Part shown: one piece after another, positions 34,357-43,589 of the stretch
How the letters are laid out: each line of letters starts with the position of its first letter
How positions within the stretch are numbered: the first letter of the stretch is position 1
NCBI RefSeq assembly: GCF_001578185.1
Contig: NZ_CP011008.1
Coordinates: forward strand, 1,950,001 to 2,014,000
DNA from: Peribacillus simplex
GTDB lineage: Bacteria > Bacillota > Bacilli > Bacillales > DSM-1321
Reading direction: 5' to 3'
DNA length: 64,000 nt
The notes under the pieces: generated by a model
What the model was told of the DNA's origin: nothing
The model's input: only the letters and a program-made list of their open reading frames with translations
The model's database searches: none
Translations under genes and position numbers: made by a program

Positions 34357-37300
34357 GACCCCATATTTTAACGATGCAGGCATTCGGACCATATGCAGGG
34401 AGGGAAACCATCGATTTTAATTCCCTTGGAGAACGGACCATGTTTGTCATCTCTGGAAAGACAGGCGCAGGGAAAACAACGATATTTGATGGGATCAGTT
34501 TTGCGATTTATGGAAAAGCCAGTGGTGAAGACCGAAGCGGGCAAGATTTACGAAGTCAGTTTGCCGAAGATGATGTGATGACGGAAGTCTCGCTGCAATT
34601 TACCCTGCGTGGGAAAACGTATTGGGTGACCCGGTCACCGCAGCAGGAACGAAAGAAAAAAGCAGGAGAAGGAACGACAACGGTTGGAGCAAAGGCTGAA
34701 TTATATGAGATATTGGCTGAAGGAAAAAAATTGCTTGGTGCGAATGTGCGTGAGGTTGAGGAAAAAATCAAATTACTCATTGGACTTGATGCCAATCAAT
34801 TCCGGCAAATCCTGATGATTCCACAAAATGAATTCCGAAAACTGTTAACTTCCGACAGCAAAGATAAAGAACAGATTCTCCAAAAATTATTTCATACTGA
34901 ACTTTATAAACGAATCGAAGAAAAATTAAAAGAAGAGGCTTCCATCCTTAGAAAGCAAAGTGAAAAAAGCGCTCAGAGGAGAATTGAATTAATGAAAGGC
35001 ATCCAGCCTGGTAATCATGTAGAATTGCAGGCACAATTGGAAGCGGAAGTGCCTAACGAACAGCTGATCTTACCGCTGTTACAGGAAGTCATTTTGGCAG
35101 CGGCAGAAAAAAATGAGGATGTAAATAAACAAATACAGGAAAAGCAAAAAGCTCGTGATCAAGTAAATCAAGAGCTTTCAAAAGCGGTTGATTTAATCAA
35201 TAGATTATCGGAAAAAGAAAAACTTCGAAAAGAAAAGGAGAACCTTGAAGCAAAGCAGCCTGAAATGGAACTCGTGAAAGACCAAATTAAAATGGCACAT
35301 AAAGCGGCTTCGCTTGAAAAGCAGGAACAATATTATTTGCGAATTGGCAAACAAGTCCAAGATGCGAATGCTGAACTTCAAAAATTAAGTGTACAGGCCG
35401 AGAAATTACAGGCTGAACGCATTGAGAAGCAGGATTCCTATGAACAGGAAATGTTGAAGGAAAACCAGAGGGAGCAGGCCGTACGGAATGTTCATCAGCT
35501 TGAGCAGGTAAAAGAGGCTGTCATGACTTTTGCAAGCTTAAAAGCACAAGTTACGTTAGATGAAAAAGAGTGGCGAACTAGTAAAGGACTTCGAGAAAAA
35601 AATGTTTCGGAACATCTGGCAATCGAAGAGGAAGCAGAGAGAGTCACTCATGAAAAAACAGAAGCGGAAAAAGCGGCGGTTCTTCATCGTGAAAAGGAAA
35701 TCGAAGCGGAAAGAAATGATCAATCGTTAATGAAAATAAAAAAGCTTCAAGAAGTTCTTTCCGAAGTTCAGAATACGAAGCGGGTTCTGGAAGAAAAGAA
35801 TATTCGGTTCAAAGAGATTCAAAGAATTCAGAGTCAGGAAAAGGAAAAACTGGAAGCCCTGAATCAAAACTGGCGATCAGGCCAAGCGGGTATGCTTGCG
35901 TCCATGCTGCACTCAGGGGAAAATTGTCCTGTGTGCGGTTCGCTAAGTCATCCAAAACCAGCGCAATTGCATGAGGATATGCCAACGGATATGGAACTGA
36001 AAGAGCAAGAAAACAGGCTGAAAACTGCAGAACAACAAAAAAGCCAAGCCGAAAGTGAATATTACCAAGCAAAATCAAAGTATGATGCACTGGCCGAGTC
36101 TTCAAAGGAAAAGATGATGGACTTACAAAATGACATGCCGGAGTTTAGGTTTGAAGACATTGATGATCATTTGAAACTGTTTATACAAAAAGGAAAAGTG
36201 CTGCAAGAGCAGTTAAAAGAATTGGTACGGAAAAAGTCATTATTTAATGATCTTGAAAGCAGGTTGCTGGAATTAAAAGCGAAAGCATCCCAGTTAAAGG
36301 AGAATCTTGCTTCTTTAGAAATAAAAGAGGACCAAGGGAAAACCAGGTATATTGAAAACTCGACAAAACTGACAGGATTAACCGATTCCCTGCCAGACGG
36401 TATACGGACAGAGGAAGAATATAATGCAGCCTTCCAAATGGCTGTAAAAACGCACAAACGCTTACAAATTGCTTTGGAAGATGCACAAAAAAACCTTCAA
36501 ATGGTGAAAGAAAAAGAATCGGCAATCAATGCAAAAAAAGAATCCCTAAGTGGAAATATAGAGGCATTAAATCAAGAATTGAAAGAGGAACGGGAAAAGT
36601 TAATTACGGATATGACCAATCAAGGCTTTTCCAATTATAAAGAATATACAGCAGCCAAAAAGTCGGAAGCGGCTCTTGGGAGTTTAGAGGACCAAGTGCT
36701 GCAGTATAATCAAAATTGGCAAAGTGTTTTAAGTCTGTTTCATGATTTGGAAATGAAGTTAAAAGATGTAGTCAAACCGGACCTTGAAGGATTGAAAAAG
36801 ACATTTGATTTCATAGATGCAGAATTGGAGTCGCTACGCCAAAATCAGAATGAATTACATGCCGAAAAAAGGACTAATGCAGAAATCGAAAGGAAATTGG
36901 CGCATATCAGGGAAGATCAGAAAAGTCTGGATGAAAGGTACAGTATCGTCGGTCATCTGTCTGAGATTTCCAAAGGTCAAAACTCCTTCAAAATAACTTT
37001 TGAACGGTATGTATTGGCAGCCTTTTTGGATGATATCCTAAAAGAAGCCAATTCAAGATTACTGAAAATGACAAGCGGCAGATATCAGCTTCTGCGAAAG
37101 CTGGATCCTACACGCAGGAATATCCAGAGCGGTCTGGAGTTATCCGTGTATGACCAATATACAGGACAGGAGAGGCATGTCAAAACCCTTTCGGGAGGAG
37201 AGAGCTTTAAGGCATCCCTTGCACTTGCTTTGGGTCTTGCGGATGTCGTCCAGCAGAATGCAGGCGGGATCTCACTCGAAACGATGTTCATCGATGAAGG

Positions 37301-37484
37301 TTTCGGTACCCTCGACCCTGAATCTCTTGATCATGCGATTGAAGCATTAATGGATATACAAAGCACCGGGAGATTAGTCGGGTTAATTTCTCATGTTCCA
37401 GAATTAAAAGAAAGAATAGATGCCCAGCTCCAAGTCATCTCGACACAAAAAGGGAGTCGTACGTCCTTCTATTTTGCTGGATAA
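34353..37484 (+). CDS. sbcC: SbcC, ATPase subunit of the SbcCD complex
   Basis: The 1043-residue SMC-like protein has a Walker A (GKTGAGKTTIFDGISFA, residues ~32-48) and two long coiled-coil arms. Between them is a zinc hook CPVC (about residues 524-527, GENCPVCGS). The C-terminus has the signature LSGGESFKASLALALGLADVV and Walker B MFIDEGFGTLD. It drives conformational cycles of the SbcD nuclease and tethers DNA ends. Length is normal for Bacillus. sbcDC has been placed between yneK and the cotM-like gene, where B. subtilis has none. Confidence 0.96.
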   Translation: MRPHILTMQAFGPYAGRETIDFNSLGERTMFVISGKTGAGKTTIFDGISFAIYGKASGEDRSGQDLRSQFAEDDVMTEVSLQFTLRGKTYWVTRSPQQERKKKAGEGTTTVGAKAELYEILAEGKKLLGANVREVEEKIKLLIGLDANQFRQILMIPQNEFRKLLTSDSKDKEQILQKLFHTELYKRIEEKLKEEASILRKQSEKSAQRRIELMKGIQPGNHVELQAQLEAEVPNEQLILPLLQEVILAAAEKNEDVNKQIQEKQKARDQVNQELSKAVDLINRLSEKEKLRKEKENLEAKQPEMELVKDQIKMAHKAASLEKQEQYYLRIGKQVQDANAELQKLSVQAEKLQAERIEKQDSYEQEMLKENQREQAVRNVHQLEQVKEAVMTFASLKAQVTLDEKEWRTSKGLREKNVSEHLAIEEEAERVTHEKTEAEKAAVLHREKEIEAERNDQSLMKIKKLQEVLSEVQNTKRVLEEKNIRFKEIQRIQSQEKEKLEALNQNWRSGQAGMLASMLHSGENCPVCGSLSHPKPAQLHEDMPTDMELKEQENRLKTAEQQKSQAESEYYQAKSKYDALAESSKEKMMDLQNDMPEFRFEDIDDHLKLFIQKGKVLQEQLKELVRKKSLFNDLESRLLELKAKASQLKENLASLEIKEDQGKTRYIENSTKLTGLTDSLPDGIRTEEEYNAAFQMAVKTHKRLQIALEDAQKNLQMVKEKESAINAKKESLSGNIEALNQELKEEREKLITDMTNQGFSNYKEYTAAKKSEAALGSLEDQVLQYNQNWQSVLSLFHDLEMKLKDVVKPDLEGLKKTFDFIDAELESLRQNQNELHAEKRTNAEIERKLAHIREDQKSLDERYSIVGHLSEISKGQNSFKITFERYVLAAFLDDILKEANSRLLKMTSGRYQLLRKLDPTRRNIQSGLELSVYDQYTGQERHVKTLSGGESFKASLALALGLADVVQQNAGGISLETMFIDEGFGTLDPESLDHAIEALMDIQSTGRLVGLISHVPELKERIDAQLQVISTQKGSRTSFYFAG

Positions 37485-37492
37485 ATCAAGAA

Positions 37493-37541
37493 AAAAAGAA
37501 TGGCTAAGGAGTGAAAGTGGCTCCCATGCCATTCTTTTTAA
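37493..37541 (+). terminator. Intrinsic terminator of sbcDC
   Basis: AAAGAATGGC and GCCATTCTTT pair around an inner GGAG...CTCC stem and are followed by TTAATTTTT. Confidence 0.8.
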
Positions 37542-37555
37542 TTTTTAGGAATGAA

Positions 37556-37963
37556 CTACTCTATGTTAATATCATCAGCTGTTTTTCCGGGGGAAAACTT
37601 ATGGATACGAATCACCAATATTGGATTTGAGAATTCAGCGGTAATTCTTCGTGAGCAAATCGAAAAGGGGAAAGGGATTTTTCTCTGTGTGGGTATTGTA
37701 TCCGCTTTTTTTTCAAGTAATGGCTTATGAGTATCATCAACGATGATCGATAGCTCATTATCACGTAAACAAACTTTAATATCTTTCACATCATGATTTT
37801 CCAAAACCGCTTCCACCATATACTCATCGTCACTTTCGTATATATCAATTGAAAAAAGTTGATGATCCAACGCACAAGTTTCCGGATCCAGAAAAAACTT
37901 TTTTACCCATTCATCAAACTTTTCAACCTCATTCATTTGCAATCCATGTTGATTGTCTTGCAT
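37556..37963 (-). CDS. Hsp20/alpha-crystallin-type spore coat protein (CotM-like)
   Basis: The 135-residue protein has an alpha-crystallin-like region (FSIDIYESDDEYMVEAVLENHDVKDIKVCLRDNELSIIV) and a second strand pair (RRITAEFSNPILVIRIHKF). In B. subtilis cotM, encoding an alpha-crystallin-type outer coat protein, follows yneK. Here the gene lies after sbcDC but in the same neighbourhood, so CotM is the best guess over CotP or a heat-shock Hsp20. The ribosome binding site GGGGGTATCAAC is good. Confidence 0.7.
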   Translation of the reverse strand: MQDNQHGLQMNEVEKFDEWVKKFFLDPETCALDHQLFSIDIYESDDEYMVEAVLENHDVKDIKVCLRDNELSIIVDDTHKPLLEKKADTIPTQRKIPFPFSICSRRITAEFSNPILVIRIHKFSPGKTADDINIE

Positions 37964-38189
37964 GTTGATACCCCCGGTTTTCCTTTGTTGTATTATATGT
38001 TGAATTATGAATGTGGTGATTGATAAAGTGAAAATGGATGATTGAAAGATACAGGAAAACGTGGTTCAAAAAATTCAGGAATATAAATGTATAAAAAGTA
38101 TCCAACGATTTTTAGAAAAAGTAACCAAAGCACAGGAACGAGGGCTGTGTGTGTATTAACGGGAATCATAAAGTAGAAGGAAGCTAACA

Positions 38190-38228
38190 GAGATGACCAA
38201 TTCTAAAAGAGTTGGTCATCTCTTTATT
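38190..38228 (+). terminator. Orphan intrinsic terminator
   Basis: AGAGATGACCAA/TTGGTCATCTCT with an 11-base loop is followed by TTATTT. A very short reading frame (VVQKIQEYKCIKSIQRFLEK...) ends about 30 bp before it, so an unrecognised small gene or RNA may lie at 38060-38228. Confidence 0.6.
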
Positions 38229-38619
38229 TACATGATCATTTTGATCTATAACGCGTCACCTCCATCTTAATTCAAAACTAGGCTTTACTGCTGTCGAAAT
38301 GAACAAGCTCAATCCTTGTTAGTACAGTTATGAATATCATAAGGAATGTAATTTTTAAATAACTCACCGCCGCCTCGTATTGGAATCTTAATGAAGAAAA
38401 TACGCCCTCTTATCACTTCCCGAAACAGTGGAATTTGCCGTTGTTGCTGTAAAGGCGCCATAATCCAAAAAGACCTCTTTAAAGCGCCCGATTGCTTGCA
38501 TTTATTGATTGAAAGAGATCACGATATTTGTAGATTAGCTTTTCATAGGATGTCGACTTCTTACTCTTTTTCTTCTGATTGGTCAAAATAGAAAACCTTA
38601 CTTTAGGGTGAAAAAGGTG

Positions 38620-38850
38620 GAGGGGGGCGCTATTAATCGATCAAAGAAGTGTGGAAACAATTTCTCAATTGCTGCTTCTCCTCCTTTTAATAAAACATGA
38701 GGATGGTAGCTTATGGCACTCTTTTGCCTAGCGGCTTTTTCCGTCCATCTTTCACCTGCTTCCAAGATGATTAATTCTCGAAAAGTATGTGATAGGGCTT
38801 GGCAGCTGTTTCCCTGCGATGCTTCCTCCGATAATTATTGCTTTCTCCAA
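38620..38850 (-). pseudogene. N-terminal remnant of an FAD-dependent monooxygenase
   Basis: TTG 38850, after GGGGGACGAATC, begins MEKAIIIGGSIAGK, an FAD-binding GxGxxG-type start. After a frameshift the sense continues as HTFRELIILEAGERWTEKAA and ISYHPHVLLKGGEAAIEKLF. That is the usual second strand and following region of FAD-dependent oxidoreductases. Beyond about 38620 the homology fades and stops appear. The rest of the ~400-residue protein is gone. Confidence 0.65.
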
Positions 38851-38910
38851 TATGATTCGTCCCCCAATCCCGCTGCAAGTATTCGTGTTCTCTCGATAAA
38901 ACTACTTTCC

Positions 38911-39696
38911 TTATAGGTGAACATCAAATGAAGTCCCATCCACCACTAATTCGTGAGACTCACCATCTGCTATATCGTCGGTAGTGAATGAAAAGGACTT
39001 GAGCCCGTCGATTTTTTCTTCGGAATCGACTAATAAGCCAATTGTGCCTTTTCTTGTTTCTCCTGGTTGGTAATCTAATCGACTTACTTTTTTTGTCCCC
39101 ATAAAAGTATCCCCGGAGTGGATGAAATTTTTAGAAGGCACATTATATGTAAGGTCATCATTGAAAGTAACATGTTCCATGCTGAAGAACTGCAGTTCCT
39201 TGGGACCTTTATTTTCCACAGAATAAGTTATTTCAAGATAAGTTACCTCTTTGCCAATATCCGTTTTAGACCAGGCAGACTGCTGATCGATTTCCTCCAT
39301 GGTTAAATTCTCTTTATAGTATATCGAATAGGCTTCTTCAAAACTCAATCCCGTATAGGATTTGAGCTCCTCCTTTACTTCATCTGTGAGTGAAGAAAAT
39401 TGAATCATGCGGATATCCTTGATTGTGATGGCCATTGGAGCCAATTCAAATGACTCATTTATAGACTTCGTTTCTAGTAATGTGAGTGTTCCCCAATCTT
39501 TTTGGCGGACCTTATCGCCGACTCTTTCAAGATGGGTCCCGCCATATTCCTGTACCTCAGGAATTTTGGACTCCTTGGCTTCTGCATTTTTCCGTTTTTC
39601 GGTCTTATTATCGCTGCCGAAATAATTGAAGGCTATAACACTTGAAAAAATAAGCAATAATCCAGCAATTATTGAAATGGTCCATCTTTTACGAAT
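38911..39696 (-). CDS. Membrane-anchored hypothetical protein with possible ATT start
   Basis: I do not recognise a named family. The open frame continues upstream of the TTG at 39657 to give RKRWTISIIAGLLLIFSSVIAF, a good signal anchor. The only plausible initiator for that form is ATT 39696, with GGAGTGATG about five bases upstream. The mature part (about 230 residues) is acidic and has an Ig-like layout similar to DUF4352/DUF5068-type lipoproteins: TYLEITYSVENKGPKELQF, then RLDYQPGETRKGTIGLLV. It is probably extracellular and membrane-anchored. Confidence 0.6.
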   Translation of the reverse strand: MRKRWTISIIAGLLLIFSSVIAFNYFGSDNKTEKRKNAEAKESKIPEVQEYGGTHLERVGDKVRQKDWGTLTLLETKSINESFELAPMAITIKDIRMIQFSSLTDEVKEELKSYTGLSFEEAYSIYYKENLTMEEIDQQSAWSKTDIGKEVTYLEITYSVENKGPKELQFFSMEHVTFNDDLTYNVPSKNFIHSGDTFMGTKKVSRLDYQPGETRKGTIGLLVDSEEKIDGLKSFSFTTDDIADGESHELVVDGTSFDVHL

Positions 39697-39759
39697 ATTT
39701 CATCACTCCTTAAACTATCGATGTCATAAACTATAATATACCTTTTTTTCGCAAATGAA

Positions 39760-40459
39760 GGAAGAGTACCCATCTTGTTGCCGAAAATCGACATAGTTTG
39801 AGTTTGCATAAAAAGTTAACTGCATTCATGTTGCAATATAATTATTTCTCTTTTTATTAAGGCATTGTTCTTTAATTAGACTACTGGGGCGTTATATCTT
39901 TTTATCAAAAGCGAAAACAATGTAAAAAGGAGAGAAAAACCAACAAGGGGCTTTTTGAGATATGTAGGGGACATAACGGGCCATCCTCTTAGCGGAAGCA
40001 ACAGTCTTCATGAGCAACGGCTTTATTAATCTATGCGTAAACTTGCCGATCAGGAACTATTCTTCTTGTGCCGTCAGCGAATTTAGGCGTTTTTTTTGGA
40101 GGAATCCGGATTCCAGGGCATCTGACGTCAAGATGGTCTCGCACAACATAATCTGGTGGGAAAAAAGAAAAAAGCCGTGGCAATTCATCTGGGGTACCAT
40201 GGTCTTTCTGCCTTGATCTCTCCATCACCATCCTTTGGTGTGTTTTCGCGAGATTTCTCAGCTATAGTACAAGCGATTTTATATTAAAGTCATATCATAT
40301 TACAAGGGAAAATCCTAAGAAACTGAGGACATGCTAGGTAATGGATCAATGGATGATGAAAATGGCTTAGGAACGAACAAATAGAAAGGTCTTTACTTCC
40401 TGGATTTAATTTTTGCTTTAGTTTCCAATATAAACAGCCAGAACTAAATCTTTTGTTTA
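39760..40459. other. Long intergenic region without a convincing gene
   Basis: Short overlapping frames on both strands (about 40010-40231) are not supported by ribosome binding sites or family motifs. No terminator or RNA signature is clear. The region ends at MITE copy F. Confidence 0.4.
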
Positions 40460-40662
40460 GGCTCTTTTCGTAAAGATTGTTGTTTTTAAAACGAAACTAT
40501 TTAAGGTTGATTGGAGCGGAAGTGCGAGACTCCTGCGGGAGCAGCGGGACAGGTGAGACCCCACAGGCGTTCTCACCGCCCGCCCCGCGGCAAGCGAGCA
40601 TCTGGAGGGGAAATCAACCACTCACTACCTGGTAAATAGCAACAAAGTATGTGAAAACAGCC
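40460..40662 (+). mobile_element. Family-2 MITE, copy F, with 8-bp target duplication
   Basis: Starts GGCTCTTTTCGTAAAG and ends ATGTGAAAACAGCC. TTTGTTTA flanks both sides (40452-40459 and 40663-40670). A small internal deletion compared with copy C removes part of the GC-rich centre. Confidence 0.85.
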
Positions 40663-40760
40663 TTTGTTTATTATTGATTCTTCTATGTACTTGTTTTTTC
40701 ATCTATCTGGAAATCCATCTCACTAGTCACAAATTTTTTAAAAAAGGAGACGCATATGGA

Positions 40761-41351
40761 ATGTGGCCAATTAACAATGGTAAGGAAAGGATACATCAGC
40801 CGAATAAAAGTAAACTGCTGCTGTCCCAGCAAGAGATAAAAGCCATTGAGTCTTGGGTATCTCAAATGTGGACATACCAATTTTATAAAACCGCAAGACA
40901 AATAGTGTCTACTGCTAGTAAAACGCTAAAATTCAAGTATAAAATGATTGGGTATGGTTTAAACCGAGTTGTCTATGATTTAAATAATGGCTATATATTA
41001 AAAATTGCATTATCAGAAGTAGGCTTAATAAGCAATGCAAATGAGGCCTATATATATAATAACTGTAATAAGGAAGTCAAAAAGTATCTATGTCCGGTTA
41101 AGGAGTATGGGCTGGGCTGGATTATCATGAAGAAGGTGGACACGAAAGTGTCAATCATGGAATATACGAAACTGATCAAGTTGGAATTGAAATTCCTGAG
41201 GTACAGTATCATTCCAATAGATTTGCGTTTAGATAATGTCGGATTTAATGAGAATAATGAAATGGTTGTCATTGATTACGGTCTATTCACCATGGATCTC
41301 ATAAGCCCTTTTCTGCGAAGGTTAGTTTATCCAAGGGCAAATGATAGATAA
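40761..41351 (+). CDS. Protein-kinase-like fold protein of unknown role
   Basis: ATG 40761 (MWPINNGKERIHQPN) follows AAAGGAG at 11 bases. The 196-residue protein has a glycine-loop-like GYGLNRVVYDLNNGYILKIA (with Lys in the VAIK position), a hinge-like YGLGWIIMKKV, a catalytic-loop-like PIDLRLDNVGFNENNEMVVIDYGLF and a short tail. DLRLDN and DYG replace HxDLxxxN and DFG, so activity is plausible but not certain. No partner gene is adjacent, and a MITE lies directly upstream. It may phosphorylate a small molecule or protein; nothing shows which. Confidence 0.6.
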   Translation: MWPINNGKERIHQPNKSKLLLSQQEIKAIESWVSQMWTYQFYKTARQIVSTASKTLKFKYKMIGYGLNRVVYDLNNGYILKIALSEVGLISNANEAYIYNNCNKEVKKYLCPVKEYGLGWIIMKKVDTKVSIMEYTKLIKLELKFLRYSIIPIDLRLDNVGFNENNEMVVIDYGLFTMDLISPFLRRLVYPRANDR

Positions 41352-41596
41352 ATAATGGCTGCAAATGGCAGTATTTTTTGAGAATCCAAATTCATTAATC
41401 CCAATGTGAATAATAGAAATTTCATTTACAAATTTAACCTATTTGAACCATTTCACCGCGAGCATATTAATGGGTATTAAATTAAACAAATTATAATATA
41501 TTTAGGTAAAGACCTCGCTAGAATATTTAAATTGAAGTTTTCACAAGGAAGTGGTGGTCAAAGAAGGCTTGGGTAATTAGACTTTGGGTAATAATC

Positions 41597-41795
41597 TTAA
41601 AAAGCTACACGAATTTGCTTACTTATCTTCACCAATAACAAAGTTGGGTGCTCCACATGTAGGGTTAGTTCTGCAAGTAAAGGTTCTGACAAGTGTTGTT
41701 TAATTACATTTGGATAGATTGTAATTTCACCTGGTAGAGAAACACAGGTATTTCGGAAAAGGGTACGCCAACACCTAAAATACTAGCTAAAACCA
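41597..41795 (-). pseudogene. Possible remnant of a small gene
   Basis: MVLASILGVGVPFSEIPVFLYQ (from 41795) continues in another frame as LPGEITIYPNVIKQHLSEPLLAELTLHVEHPTLLLVKISKQIRVAF to a stop at 41597. The second piece looks protein-like, but I cannot name its family. A single frameshift would join the two. Confidence 0.3.
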
Positions 41796-41880
41796 TGCTA
41801 GTAAAACCATCAATTATTGAAAAAAGTCGTTACTCTTCAAAGTCATGTCAAGACAAGGAATTTCCTATAATCAAGCATAC

Positions 41881-41923
41881 AAAACCACCTTAATCAAGTA
41901 TTCATCTGAAAGGTGGTTTTGTT
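41881..41923. terminator. Hairpin terminator in the 41.4-42.1 kb intergenic region
   Basis: AAAACCACCTT and AAGGTGGTTTT pair around a 20-base loop; the T-tract is TTTTGTT. It may serve either strand. Confidence 0.6.
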
Positions 41924-42129
41924 ATGCCATTCTTAACCATTTTTCACTTAATGACCTATGTTTTCTAAATAAGGGAGTTCATTTTAAACTATAGCTAAAT
42001 TGAATTTTCTTAGGTTCCATACAGTGAAAATGGAGAAAGTTGACTTATCAAGTTGTACCAACAAATGCCCGCTTGAATTCCGGTCGAGCGATTCGTGCCG
42101 ATACAAATAAGCACTAAAGGGTCTTGCTA

Positions 42130-43563
42130 TCATTCGTCTCTTATTTTAAAGCTAATAAACTTCTGTTCCATCATCTCATTCATCGCATATTTGACGCCTT
42201 CTCGACCAACACCGCTGTCCTTCCAGCCGCCATAAGGCATATTATCAATCCGATAAGTTGGGATATCATTGATGACGACTCCACCTGTTTCCAAGCGTTC
42301 TGCCGCATAGAAAGCACGTTCTATACTTGGTGTCATCACTCCTGAGTTCAATCCGTAACGTGAATCGTTTGCATCCTTGATGGCATCATCCAGCGTTTCG
42401 AATGGGAAAATACAGACGATTGGACCAAATACTTCGAAACGAAATACCTTTGAATCACGATTTACATTGGTTAAGACGGTAGGCACTAGTACATTGCCTT
42501 CCACTGTACCGCCGCACTCGATTTTTGCTCCTTCCTGTACTGCCTCGTCTATCCAACTTTGTAACCGTTCCAATTCTTTTTTTGAAATAACCGCTGTAAT
42601 ATTTGTATTTTCCTCCAAGGGGGAACCGATGACAAGCTGTTTTGTTGCACTGACGAATCGATCTAAAAATTGTTGGTACAGTGATTTGTGGACATAAATT
42701 CTTTGGATCGAGATACACACCTGCCCATTATTCGTAAATGAACCCATCACACTTCGTTGAATAATTTTATCGATGTCGACTCCTTCATCAATGATGAAAG
42801 GCGAATTGGATCCGAGTTCAAGGGTAAGCTTACGGAAGCCTGCCTGCTGCTGGATAAGGTGTCCGACCTCTACACTGCCTGTGAAAGTCACTTTTTTTAC
42901 ATGTGGATGGGTCGTCAACGCTTCACTTAAAACATCTCCCTTACCCGGAATGATGTTCAAAACTCCCTCCGGCAGCCCTGCTTCTTGAAAGATATCGGCA
43001 AGAACCAGTGCACTCAAAGGGGTTTGTTCGGCAGGTTTTAACACGATCGAATTACCAGCCGCAATAGCTGGACCAACTTTATGGGCGACAAGATTAAATG
43101 GAAAGTTAAATGGGGTAATCGCCGTTACCACGCCAATAGGGGTATGAATTGTAAAGCCAAAACGGTTTACCCCACCCTGTGCAGCATCCATCGGAATTTG
43201 TTCTCCATAATTGTTCTTTGCCGCTTCTGCAGCAAAACGATAGGTCTGAACCGTACGATTCATTTCCTCACGAGCATTTCGAATCGTTTTCGCCGCCTCT
43301 AGAGAAACGATTTTCGCAAGTTCTTCACTGCGTTCTTCCATGATTGCTGCAGCTTTCATTAAAATTTCGGCTCGAGCATGCGCCGGGAAGGATCGGTATT
43401 TCTGAAAAGCGGCATTTGCCTCAACTATTGCTTCAATGGCATCCGCAGGCTCAGCCTGTCCGATTTGTGCAATTTCTTCATTTGAATGGGGATTAAATAA
43501 CGGCTCATACGATTTAGCTTCCCGCCATTTACCACCGATCCACAATTGCCACTTTTTCTTCAT
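42130..43563 (-). CDS. NAD(P)-dependent aldehyde dehydrogenase
   Basis: The 477-residue ALDH starts at ATG 43563 (MKKKWQLWIGGKWREA), eight bases after GGAGGAATG. It has AITPFNFPFNLVAHKVGPA, the catalytic Glu in LTLELGSNSPFII and catalytic Cys in NNGQVCISIQRIYV. It belongs to the same subfamily as the ALDH at 54088. It is encoded 26 bp after a ThDP-dependent acetolactate-synthase-like gene on the same strand, so the pair likely acts together: the ThDP enzyme could release or consume an aldehyde that this enzyme oxidises. Substrate unknown. Confidence 0.88.
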   Translation of the reverse strand: MKKKWQLWIGGKWREAKSYEPLFNPHSNEEIAQIGQAEPADAIEAIVEANAAFQKYRSFPAHARAEILMKAAAIMEERSEELAKIVSLEAAKTIRNAREEMNRTVQTYRFAAEAAKNNYGEQIPMDAAQGGVNRFGFTIHTPIGVVTAITPFNFPFNLVAHKVGPAIAAGNSIVLKPAEQTPLSALVLADIFQEAGLPEGVLNIIPGKGDVLSEALTTHPHVKKVTFTGSVEVGHLIQQQAGFRKLTLELGSNSPFIIDEGVDIDKIIQRSVMGSFTNNGQVCISIQRIYVHKSLYQQFLDRFVSATKQLVIGSPLEENTNITAVISKKELERLQSWIDEAVQEGAKIECGGTVEGNVLVPTVLTNVNRDSKVFRFEVFGPIVCIFPFETLDDAIKDANDSRYGLNSGVMTPSIERAFYAAERLETGGVVINDIPTYRIDNMPYGGWKDSGVGREGVKYAMNEMMEQKFISFKIRDE

Positions 43564-43589
43564 CTGACATTCCTCCAATACTACATGTT

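Noticed and set aside
38391..38591. Plus-strand 66-codon ORF rich in Cys
   Set aside because: No family motif or ribosome binding site; it overlaps the far decayed end of an FAD-protein remnant.
40010..40231. Overlapping ORFs on both strands
   Set aside because: No start signals and no recognisable protein; both frames are probably chance.
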